From NCBI GenBank assembly GCA_023954795.1, contig JAGSHA010000043.1:1-13988 (forward strand): a DNA stretch of 13,988 bases, read 5' to 3'. This DNA comes from Oceanospirillaceae bacterium (GTDB lineage Bacteria > Pseudomonadota > Gammaproteobacteria > Pseudomonadales > Balneatricaceae). The notes under the pieces are model-generated. The model had not been told where the DNA came from. It saw only the letters and a program-made list of their open reading frames with translations, and searched no databases. Positions 7,739-13,967 of this stretch are shown here, piece by piece (position 1 is the first letter of the stretch; each line of letters begins with the position of its first letter). The position numbers and the translations under genes are program-made.

Positions 7739-7759
7739 ACGCACCCACGTTACGACGTT

Positions 7760-7835
7760 GCCCAGATAGCTCAGTCGGTAGAGCAGGGGATTGAAAATCC
7801 CCGTGTCCGTGGTTCGATTCCGCGTCTGGGCACCA
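7760..7835 (+). tRNA. tRNA-Phe (anticodon GAA)
   Basis: A 76-nt cloverleaf with all arms. The acceptor stem GCCCAGA pairs with TCTGGGC, the D stem GCTC pairs with GAGC, and the anticodon stem GGGGA pairs with TCCCC around loop TTGAAAA. The T stem CGTGG pairs with CCGCG (with one wobble) around TTCGATT. The anticodon GAA at 7793-7795 reads Phe codons. The 3' CCA is encoded. A good promoter lies upstream and a terminator directly downstream, so it appears to be a single-gene transcript. Confidence 0.98.
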
Positions 7836-7840
7836 CTTTA

Positions 7841-7879
7841 AAGCCTCGCTAGTTCTTTTATAGAATGCGGGGCTTTTTT
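7841..7879 (+). terminator. Rho-independent terminator of tRNA-Phe
   Basis: AAGCCTCGC (7841-7849) pairs with GCGGGGCTT (7867-7875), a 9-bp stem with one G-T wobble and a 17-nt loop, followed by an uninterrupted run of T to 7879. It starts five bases after the tRNA CCA end. Confidence 0.85.
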
Positions 7880-8261
7880 GTTTTTGTCGCCTGCAATACA
7901 AACCCGCTCCCTTATTACCAGCAATCCCCTGTAACTCAGACCTCTCACTTCTTACGCTTATATACTGATGTGCTTAACCGAGAATCTACTACTGTCACAG
8001 TAATGATCTATCCAGCACCGATCACTGACCGCTATATCCCGTCTAAAAATCGTATCCTGAGACATCCAGATCGGATACAATGCTCACAATATATACAACA
8101 GACAACCCACAATATGCACGTGGTCTGACTACTTCATATCTCTGGTGATAATCACTTACTGGCAGTACAGCACCCAGTGTCAGTGAAGCAAAGGCATATG
8201 ACAGGGACGATTAGACACCCATGGATATTTGATACTTATAAAACATATATAATTATTCACT
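7880..8261. other. AT-rich intergenic region before mtgA with small dyads
   Basis: About 380 bp without a convincing gene; the open frames present lack Shine-Dalgarno sites or recognisable protein patterns. Two small symmetric elements stand out: a perfect TACTGT-C-ACAGTA palindrome at 7990-8002, and GTATCC...GGATAC arms at 8052-8057 and 8073-8078. A TATAAT at 8248-8253 lies only 8 nt before the mtgA ATG and has no good -35 at normal spacing, so it is not called as a promoter. If it were used, the mtgA mRNA would be almost leaderless. Confidence 0.5.
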
Positions 8262-8957
8262 ATGCTAAAAAAACCATTAAAAGCCTTATCATTTTTATGC
8301 GTGACATTCCTTGGAATTATTTTGCTGCTAATGACTACATTTAAATGGATTAATATTCCAACCAGTTCATTTATGATCACGCACAATATTAAGCATGCTT
8401 TTAATAATAAGAAGGAAGCGGCAAAGTTTGAGTGGATCGATATTGAGGATATCCCTCTCAATATACAACTCGCCGTTATTGCCTCCGAAGATCAAAAATT
8501 TCCATCGCATTATGGCGTCGACTTTCAGGCAACATTCGAGGCAGTGACCAATGCTATTCAGGGAAAAAAATCCCGAGGCGGGAGCACCATTACTCAGCAG
8601 GTCGTCAAAAACCTGTTTCTTTGGGAAGGCAGAAGTTATGTACGAAAAGCGCTTGAGATCCCGTTAGCGATGCTCCTTGAGCTATTCTGGGATAAACGTC
8701 GAATTCTAGAGGTCTACCTGAATGTTGCCCAATTTGGCGTCTCAGACTACGGCATTAAGCGAGGCAGTATCTATCAGCTAAACAAACCAATCCAGCATAT
8801 AAACCGCTACGACGCGGCGCTGTTGGCCGCAGTTTTACCCGCACCATCTCAATTTAAAGCGCTTTACCCCAGCCGTCGACTGGCCGCAAAACAAGCGAAT
8901 ATACTGCGCCAATTAAGAAGAATTGATCATAGTAAATACCTTGCAGCCCTTAAATAA
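8262..8957 (+). CDS. mtgA: MtgA, monofunctional peptidoglycan glycosyltransferase
   Basis: GT51-family enzyme of 231 residues that polymerises lipid II into glycan strands at the outer face of the inner membrane. One N-terminal membrane anchor lies at about 7-26. The catalytic motifs are EDQKFPSHYGVD (76-87, catalytic Glu76), GGSTITQQ (106-113), RKALE (128-132, second catalytic Glu132) and RRILEVYLN (146-154). The later AALLAAVLPAP (185-195) is normal for MtgA. In contrast, the segment usually read as G-x-x-A-A-x-x-Y-F-x-K is here GIKRGSIYQLNKP (164-176), lacking the Ala pair and the YF. The length fits the family. There is no clear Shine-Dalgarno before the ATG, and the gene is AT-richer than its neighbours, especially at its 5' end. 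It stands alone, with a tRNA upstream and a regulator downstream. Activity is likely because both catalytic Glu residues remain. Confidence 0.95.
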   Translation: MLKKPLKALSFLCVTFLGIILLLMTTFKWINIPTSSFMITHNIKHAFNNKKEAAKFEWIDIEDIPLNIQLAVIASEDQKFPSHYGVDFQATFEAVTNAIQGKKSRGGSTITQQVVKNLFLWEGRSYVRKALEIPLAMLLELFWDKRRILEVYLNVAQFGVSDYGIKRGSIYQLNKPIQHINRYDAALLAAVLPAPSQFKALYPSRRLAAKQANILRQLRRIDHSKYLAALK

Positions 8958-8962
8958 AATAC

Positions 8963-8997
8963 GACCATTCCAATATTAACTGGATAGGGAATTGGTC
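8963..8997 (+). terminator. Possible weak terminator hairpin after mtgA
   Basis: GACCA (8963-8967) and TTCC (8968-8971) pair with GGAA (8988-8991) and TGGTC (8993-8997), with one bulged T and a 16-nt loop. The T-rich stretch that follows (ATTATTTTTCC) starts about 10 nt later, so it is not a textbook terminator. Confidence 0.3.
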
Positions 8998-9110
8998 TGC
9001 ATTTCAATTATTTTTCCGATATTCATTGGCGACGATAAACACCTCAACATCCAGCCCCTTAAGAGAACCTTCGTCATACCATACAGCACCTATATGCTCA
9101 AAATGCGGTA

Positions 9111-9126
9111 GTATGAGTATTCATAC
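9111..9126. promoter_or_regulatory. Perfect 16-bp dyad upstream of the sigma-54 regulator, candidate operator
   Basis: GTATGA-GTAT-TCATAC is a perfect inverted repeat with 6-bp arms and a 4-bp spacer, centred about 37 bp before the regulator ATG. A closely related dyad (GAATGA-TATC-TCATAC) lies upstream of the sigma-54 promoter of the CoA-transferase gene. The shared arms suggest a binding site for the Fis-type HTH of the regulator. Its place close to the start codon would suit autoregulation. This is inference. Confidence 0.5.
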
Positions 9127-9155
9127 ACTGTACTGAGCACTCAATAGGGACTGGT

Positions 9156-10541
9156 ATGCAACACCTCTCAGAGATCCTCAATATCGACGCGGACAACCAA
9201 CACCTGCTGGAGTTGCTGTCTAACCTCTGTCAGGGATCAATTGCAATCGATGCGCAATGCCGCATTGCCTGGATCAGCGAACAATATTGCCACCTGATGG
9301 GGATATCGGCTGACGCCAATCTTATAGGTCAGAATATTGAAGCCGTATTGCCAACAACGCAGATGCCCAGGGTGGTGAAAAGCGGCAAACCGGTATTTGT
9401 AGATCTGATGTCCATCAACGGTCGCTGGTGCCTGGTCACCCGATTGCCTCTGAAGAACGCCAACAAAGAGATCATGGGCGCATTAGGTTTCGTGTTTTAC
9501 GACGACCTGGATAGCTTACAGCCGCTGTTTGATAAATTCGCTCGTCTTCGCCGCCAGTTTGAATCAGAAAACCTGATCCGCCCGTCCAAATACGCGCTGG
9601 ATGATCTATTGGGTGAATCAGAACCCATGCGCCTGCTAAAACGCCAGGCCCTGCGCGCCGCTCAGCTGGACACCACACTGTTGTTATTAGGTGAAACAGG
9701 TACGGGGAAGGAATTACTGGCGCAAGGTATTCACCACGCATCACCCCGCCGCCACGGCCCATTTGTTGGCATTAACATGGGCGCGCTGCCTGAGTCCCTG
9801 GTGGAAGCGGAACTGTTTGGCACAGCGCCCGGAGCTTATACCGGTGCGGACCGTAAAGGGCGCCAGGGGAAAATTCAGCTCGCGAATGGCGGGACTCTCT
9901 TCCTTGACGAAATCGCTGAAATGCCGCTGCCGATGCAAAGCAAGTTGCTGCGGGTGCTGCAGGAGCGTGAGGTCGAAGCATTGGGCTCCAACCGTCTGGA
10001 AAAAGTGGATGTGAGAGTGATCGCTGCTACAGCCAAAGACCTCCGTGCACTGGTCGATAGCGGCGAATTCAGGGCAGACCTCTACTTCCGCCTTAACGTC
10101 CTACCCATGCGTTTACCTCCCCTAAGGGAGCGCAACAGCGATGTCTTAATGCTCAGTGAGACCCTACTTCCACAAATTCAAAAGGACACTCAACTGCCTG
10201 AGCTATCCCTTTCAGCCGCCGCCCAGGCATGGCTGCTTTCCTATCCCTGGCCTGGGAACGTACGGGAATTACGTAACCGCCTGGAACGCGCCTGCGTGAT
10301 GGCCGAAGGTCAGCAGATCGAACCTGCCGATCTGGGGGCACTAGACGATCTGCCCTCTGAAACCTCAATCTCGCCTCCCCGGACACCAGAAAGCCTGAAT
10401 GATCACCGCTTACAGGCCGAACGTATCGCTCTGGAGCAAGCCTTGATTCAATCCGGAGGCAATAAATCGGCCGCTGCACGCAACCTGGGTATCTCTCGCG
10501 CTACATTTTATGAACGCCTGAAACGCTGTAATCAGCAATAA
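9156..10541 (+). CDS. Sigma-54-dependent PAS-AAA+-Fis transcriptional activator
   Basis: Bacterial enhancer-binding protein of 461 residues. Residues about 15-125 form a PAS-like sensor (GSIAIDAQCRIAWISEQY...), with no phosphoacceptor receiver domain, so the signal is probably a small molecule or redox cue. The AAA+ domain runs from about 148 to 380, with Walker A GETGTGKE (179-186), the sigma-54 contact loop as GAYTGA (226-231) instead of GAFTGA, Walker B GTLFLDE (246-252) and arginine-finger candidates R306/R312. The Fis-type HTH is at about 425-458 (NKSAAARNLGISRATFYERL). AGGGA lies 5 nt before the ATG. A perfect dyad is found upstream. The next gene, on the same strand, is a CoA-transferase preceded by a sigma-54 promoter, which is therefore the likely target. 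The family includes regulators of fatty-acid and amino-acid catabolism; I do not recognise the exact member. Confidence 0.95.
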   Translation: MQHLSEILNIDADNQHLLELLSNLCQGSIAIDAQCRIAWISEQYCHLMGISADANLIGQNIEAVLPTTQMPRVVKSGKPVFVDLMSINGRWCLVTRLPLKNANKEIMGALGFVFYDDLDSLQPLFDKFARLRRQFESENLIRPSKYALDDLLGESEPMRLLKRQALRAAQLDTTLLLLGETGTGKELLAQGIHHASPRRHGPFVGINMGALPESLVEAELFGTAPGAYTGADRKGRQGKIQLANGGTLFLDEIAEMPLPMQSKLLRVLQEREVEALGSNRLEKVDVRVIAATAKDLRALVDSGEFRADLYFRLNVLPMRLPPLRERNSDVLMLSETLLPQIQKDTQLPELSLSAAAQAWLLSYPWPGNVRELRNRLERACVMAEGQQIEPADLGALDDLPSETSISPPRTPESLNDHRLQAERIALEQALIQSGGNKSAAARNLGISRATFYERLKRCNQQ

Positions 10542-10595
10542 GCTTTACTTAATCCTGACGATGTCCGGGTAGCAATACAGTAACCATACACAACT

Positions 10596-10611
10596 GAATG
10601 ATATCTCATAC
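10596..10611. promoter_or_regulatory. Candidate upstream activating site for the sigma-54 regulator
   Basis: GAATGA-TATC-TCATAC matches the dyad found upstream of the regulator gene in 11 of 12 arm positions with the same 4-bp spacer. Its centre lies about 110 bp upstream of the predicted sigma-54 start, the usual range for enhancer sites. A partial copy of the right arm (CCATACACA, 10584-10592) lies 22 bp upstream of the matching bases of this site, about two helical turns, and could mark a second weaker site. Confidence 0.5.
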
Positions 10612-10686
10612 ACATTAATAGCCAGTCTAAATTTGCCATTGCCGGAAACCTAGATAACTCTTTGTTTTACATGATCTAAACGTTTT

Positions 10687-10703
10687 TTGGTTCGACCTTT
10701 GCT
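10687..10703 (+). promoter_or_regulatory. Sigma-54 (RpoN) promoter of the CoA-transferase gene
   Basis: TTGGTTCGACCTTTGCT matches the -24/-12 consensus YTGGCACGRNNNTTGCW at all constrained positions except two (CA to TT). The GG (10689-10690) and GC (10701-10702) are separated by exactly 10 nt as required. Transcription should start near 10714. The regulator encoded immediately upstream is a sigma-54 activator, which supports the call. Confidence 0.85.
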
Positions 10704-10734
10704 TAGGTAACGCTATCCAAAATAAAAAAAACAG

Positions 10735-12402
10735 ATGGGCGAGAGTATGAGCGACTACATCCTTTCTGCTGCGGCTGCGGCACAACTGATCCCCGACGGC
10801 AGCACCGTGGTGACCGCCGGCTTTATTGGTATAGGGTTTGCCGAGCATCTGGCCAAAGCTATTGAACAACGCTTTCTGAAAGAAGGCCATCCACGTGGCT
10901 TATCGCTAGTGTATGCCGCAGGACAAGGCGATGGACAGATGAAGGGGCTCAATCATTTCGGCCATGAAGGACTGATCCAGCGGGTTGTAGGCGGCCATTG
11001 GGGCTTAGCCCCCACACTCGGCAAGTTAGCCCTGGATAACAAAATCGAAGCCTATAACCTTCCTCAAGGCGTCATCTGCCATCTGTTCCGCGATATCGCT
11101 GCCGGTAAAAAAGGTACCGTGACCCATGTCGGCCTCAACACCTTTGTAGATCCGAGATATGAAGGCGGAAAAATCAACGATATTTCGCATGAAAACCTCG
11201 TCGAGCGGATCGAAATCATGGGTGAGGAACAACTGTTCTACAAAGGCTTTTCCATCGATATTGCTCTATTACGCGGCACAACCGCCGATCACAAAGGCAA
11301 TATATCAATGGAGCGTGAAGCATTGCCCCTAGAGGCACTCGCCATTGCCCAAGCCGTGAGAAACAGCGGTGGTAAAGTGATTGTGCAGGTAGAACGGATC
11401 ACCGATCAACATCAGCTGACACCTGACCGGGTGCGCATCCCCGGTATTTTGGTAGACCATGTTGTAGTGTCATCTGCCGAAGATCATCTGCAAACCTTCT
11501 CGGAACCGTTTAATCCCGCCTACTGTGGGGATATCCGCGTCTCTGAAAACAGTACGAGCAGCATGCCGCTCGATGCTCGCAAGGTCATTGGCCGTCGAGC
11601 TCTGATGGAGCTGCGTAAAGGTTCTGTGGTTAATCTGGGCATTGGAATGCCCGAAGCCGTAGCTCAAATCGCCGCCGAAGAGGGACGCCTGAGCGAGTTT
11701 ACCCTGACAGTGGAACCCGGAGGCATTGGTGGTCAACCCGCCAGCGGACTAAGCTTTGGGGCGGTAACAAATGCTCATGCGATCATAGATCAGCCCGCAC
11801 AATTCGATTTTTACGACGGTGGCGGTCTGGATCAGGCTTTTTTAGGGCTTGCTGAAACATGCCCGGAAGGACACGTAAATGTCAGTCGTTTTGGCAACAA
11901 GCTGGCAGGCGCAGGCGGCTTCATCAATATTACCCAGAATACGGGTGACCTCTATTTCCTCGGCACCTTCACCTCAGGTCGCCAGACGTTAGAAATTGAA
12001 GAGCACAACCTAAAGATTATTAGCAACGGAGCTATTCGAAAATTCCGCCAAACCGTCCAACAGATTACCTTTAACGGAGAAGCCGCAATACGCAACGGAC
12101 AGTCCGTTATGTTTATTACCGAGCGAGCCGTTTTCCGACTGATTCCAGAAGGTTTAAAGCTCATTGAAATTGCGCCAGGGGTAGACCTGCAAAAGGATAT
12201 TCTTGATCAGATGGATTTCAGGCCCATCATCGATGATGACCTGGATATGATGGATCCACGCCTGTTTCACGACGGTCCCATGAATCTGGATCACCGCGGT
12301 AGCATGCCCATCAAGCACATGCGCAATCTGTTCCGCAACATGATACAAGCGCAGGACGGACATTTGGACACGCATACTGTTCTTGCATCCCCGGCAGCTT
12401 AA
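10735..12402 (+). CDS. Family I CoA-transferase (YdiF / propionate CoA-transferase type)
   Basis: Acyl-CoA:carboxylate CoA-transferase of 555 residues, containing both halves that are separate subunits in the Scot/AtoDA enzymes. The alpha-like half spans about 5-275 (IPDGSTVVTAGFIGIGFAEHL, in two parts) and the beta-like half about 283-515 (GRRALMELRKGSVVNLGIGMPEAVA). The catalytic Glu that forms the glutamyl-CoA thioester is expected at E327 in VEPGGIGGQP, close to its position in YdiF and propionate CoA-transferases. The substrate cannot be read from sequence; acetate, propionate, butyrate or related acids are candidates. An alternative ATG at 10747 (residue 5, MSDYILS) has purine-rich GGGCGAG just before it and may be the true start, since the first ATG follows an A-run with no Shine-Dalgarno. 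A sigma-54 promoter lies upstream and a terminator downstream, so it is probably transcribed alone. Confidence 0.93.
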   Translation: MGESMSDYILSAAAAAQLIPDGSTVVTAGFIGIGFAEHLAKAIEQRFLKEGHPRGLSLVYAAGQGDGQMKGLNHFGHEGLIQRVVGGHWGLAPTLGKLALDNKIEAYNLPQGVICHLFRDIAAGKKGTVTHVGLNTFVDPRYEGGKINDISHENLVERIEIMGEEQLFYKGFSIDIALLRGTTADHKGNISMEREALPLEALAIAQAVRNSGGKVIVQVERITDQHQLTPDRVRIPGILVDHVVVSSAEDHLQTFSEPFNPAYCGDIRVSENSTSSMPLDARKVIGRRALMELRKGSVVNLGIGMPEAVAQIAAEEGRLSEFTLTVEPGGIGGQPASGLSFGAVTNAHAIIDQPAQFDFYDGGGLDQAFLGLAETCPEGHVNVSRFGNKLAGAGGFINITQNTGDLYFLGTFTSGRQTLEIEEHNLKIISNGAIRKFRQTVQQITFNGEAAIRNGQSVMFITERAVFRLIPEGLKLIEIAPGVDLQKDILDQMDFRPIIDDDLDMMDPRLFHDGPMNLDHRGSMPIKHMRNLFRNMIQAQDGHLDTHTVLASPAA

Positions 12403-12414
12403 GCTGTTGGTTTC

Positions 12415-12445
12415 AGGCCTTGAGATCTGACATCAAGGCCTTTCT
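12415..12445 (+). terminator. Terminator after the CoA-transferase gene
   Basis: AGGCCTTGA (12415-12423) pairs perfectly with TCAAGGCCT (12433-12441) around a 9-nt loop. The stem is followed by only a short T-rich tract (TTCTC). It lies 12 nt after the stop codon. The short T-run lowers confidence. Confidence 0.6.
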
Positions 12446-12593
12446 CCGTGCCCAAATCTGGTCGTGCGTTGGTCATTTTTTGCGTCGGGTACGGAGCCTT
12501 TTACGACTCCTTTCGAATTGAGACGATAAATCTCTGATTGTTCAGGACAGCGAACATACGCTGCGTAGCCTCTCTCCTGATGCCCCTCTTCTA

Positions 12594-13367
12594 TCAGGAC
12601 ATAATATTGTCGCCGGCATCTACATATACAAGATTACCCGTCATTCTCTGGCCCAAATCGCTGATAAGAAACGCCACTAAGTTACCCACATCTTCAGGTG
12701 TCGCCAATTGATGAAGCGGAGAACGCGCAATAGACTGCTCCATCAGCTGATCAAACTGATCAATGCCCGAAGCCGCTCGGGTGGGCATAGGGCCAGGTGA
12801 AATCGAGTGTACGCGAATATTTTTCTCGCCTAACTCCGCCGCCAGATAGCGGGTAGAGCTTTCCAGTGCTGCCTTGATCGGTCCCATCATGTTGTAATGG
12901 TCTACGACCTTCTCAGCACCGTAGTAACTCATGGTGACTAAGGTCCCACCGTCTTTCATCAAACCCTCGGCCCGTTTAGCCATTCGGATGAAGGAGTGGC
13001 AAGAGATATCCATCGCCTTACAAAAGCCCTCAGATGTACTATCCGTCAATCGACCATGCAGCTCCTCCAAAGGAGACCACGCAACGGAATGAACGACAAA
13101 ATCAAGTTTGCCCCACGTGCGCTCGATCGCCTGAAACAACTCATCCATTTCAGCTTCAGAGCTCACGTCTAATGGCAAAATGAGCTCCGCCCCTAAGCGA
13201 TCAGCTAACGGCCCCATGTACTGCAGTGATTTCTCATTCATATACGTCACACACAGGTCAGCGCCTAGCTCTTTCAACGCTTGAGCACAGCCATAGGCGA
13301 TGCTTTTGTCGTTCGCAATACCAACAACCAGGCCTTTACGGCCTTCCAGAGACAGCTTATTACTCAT
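12594..13367 (-). CDS. fabI: FabI, enoyl-[acyl-carrier-protein] reductase (NADH)
   Basis: Short-chain dehydrogenase fold enzyme of 257 residues that reduces trans-2-enoyl-ACP in the last step of each fatty-acid elongation cycle. The N-terminal NADH-binding pattern is GLVVGIANDKSIAYG (12-26), the enoyl-reductase variant of the Rossmann motif. The active site shows Tyr148 (TMSYYGAEK), Tyr158 and Lys165 in the FabI Y-x6-K arrangement (YNMMGPIK). Met161 and Phe205 align with E. coli triclosan-site residues Met159 and Phe203, and Ala96 replaces E. coli Gly93, as in many natural FabI proteins. The wording of the central region (AMDISCHSFIRMAK, SPGPMPTRAASGI) resembles alphaproteobacterial-type FabI more than the E. 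coli type. AGG lies about 8 nt before the ATG. No fatty-acid genes are adjacent. It converges on the CoA-transferase gene across a 190-bp gap. Confidence 0.95.
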   Translation of the reverse strand: MSNKLSLEGRKGLVVGIANDKSIAYGCAQALKELGADLCVTYMNEKSLQYMGPLADRLGAELILPLDVSSEAEMDELFQAIERTWGKLDFVVHSVAWSPLEELHGRLTDSTSEGFCKAMDISCHSFIRMAKRAEGLMKDGGTLVTMSYYGAEKVVDHYNMMGPIKAALESSTRYLAAELGEKNIRVHSISPGPMPTRAASGIDQFDQLMEQSIARSPLHQLATPEDVGNLVAFLISDLGQRMTGNLVYVDAGDNIMS

Positions 13368-13685
13368 TGCAAATACCTGTAAGGAGAGTGTTTTGTAACC
13401 CGAGCCTAGAGGGGCTCTATTACAGCGCAGTTAACGCATACGCAGCATAATGAAGAAAACATATGAACATGCAGGTATAGCGGCACATACGAAGATAGCA
13501 TTAGGAAAATTTAGCGATCTTTTTTGCGAACGCACAAATATAAAAAGACACAGACAAAAACGTGCGCAATATGACATCTGCAATCGTTGTAATCGATGCT
13601 GCGGCGGTTTCAGCAGCACAGAAGATCGTATTCGACACCTTGTGGGGGCTGTTGTAACTGATCGATAGGCTGATCATACGACCTT
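13368..13685. other. Upstream region of fabI, no supported gene
   Basis: About 320 bp. The minus strand carries TGTAAT (13424 down to 13419), a 5/6 -10 match about 50 nt before the fabI ATG, without a good -35. A small hairpin GAGCC-TAGAGG-GGCTC (13402-13417) would lie in the fabI leader. The open frames in this stretch lack ribosome-binding sites and protein signatures. Confidence 0.4.
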
Positions 13686-13806
13686 TTGTAGGGTCGTCTT
13701 TAGGCGACCGGCGTTTCGAAGAAGCGCGGACAGATCCCGCATGAAATCAGTGAAGTGTCAGAAGGCACGCTGGCGCCTGCCTGGTCGCCTGAAGACGACC
13801 CTACAA
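13686..13806. repeat. REPIN/MITE-like element with 24-bp inverted ends
   Basis: The 24 bases at 13686-13709 (starting TTGTAGGGTCGTC) are repeated in inverted orientation at 13783-13806 with one mismatch, leaving a 73-bp interior. Each end is itself partly self-complementary (GGTCGTC versus GGCGACC with wobble pairing), so the element can fold as two small hairpins or one long stem. The interior adds a GCGTTTC-GAA-GAAGCGC hairpin and a GGCGCC palindrome. Such pairs of inverted palindromic units are typical of REPINs; with terminal inverted repeats a short MITE is the alternative. No target-site duplication is evident and no transposase lies in the window. Confidence 0.7.
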
Positions 13807-13936
13807 GGGGTGTGAGTGTGCAGTGAAGTCTGAGGGATAGCCGCATACCCCGACCCACAGGGCTTTGATCACTCCCTTGAGGGCACATTGGAGCTTAAGT
13901 ATCGGGCACAGGCGTGATTGATTCTGGCCCACAACG
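13807..13936. other. Short non-coding stretch between the repeat and the right-edge terminator
   Basis: About 130 bp. Minus-strand open frames cross it, but they also run through the inverted repeat and the terminator stem and show no protein signature. No gene or site is supported. Confidence 0.4.
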
Positions 13937-13967
13937 AAAAAACCCCAGCTGCATCGCAACCGGGGTT
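13937..13967 (-). terminator. Strong rho-independent terminator of a gene to the right of the window
   Basis: Read on the minus strand, AACCCC (13967-13962) pairs with GGGGTT (13946-13941), and the inner GGTTGC and GCAGCT also pair through wobbles around a GAT loop. This gives a 12-bp stem followed directly by TTTT (13940-13937). On the plus strand the stem is followed by CTCTCT, so leftward termination is favoured. Confidence 0.85.

Noticed and set aside
7811..7835. tRNA-Phe 3' end as an integration (att) site
   Set aside because: No second copy of the tRNA 3' sequence and no integrase are in the window.
7865..8128. 87-codon plus-strand open frame after tRNA-Phe
   Set aside because: It begins inside the terminator stem, has no Shine-Dalgarno and no protein signature.
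8180..8461. 93-codon minus-strand open frame
   Set aside because: Antisense to the start of mtgA; hydrophobic appearance comes from AT-rich DNA.
12493..12510. Hairpin GGAGCC-TTTTAC-GACTCC as terminator of fabI
   Set aside because: On the minus strand the stem is not followed by a T-run, and on the plus strand it has a mismatch; its function is unclear.
13078..13083. FabI Ala96 (E. coli Gly93) as a triclosan-resistance change
   Set aside because: Ala at this position is usual in many natural FabI proteins, and the other inhibitor-site residues (Met161, Phe205) are unchanged.
13450..13668. 72-codon plus-strand open frame with a Cys cluster (CNRCNRCCGG)
   Set aside because: The Cys spacing is suggestive, but there is no ribosome-binding site, it lies in the fabI upstream region antisense to its likely promoter, and the C-terminus runs toward the repeat element. 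Conservation in relatives would be needed.
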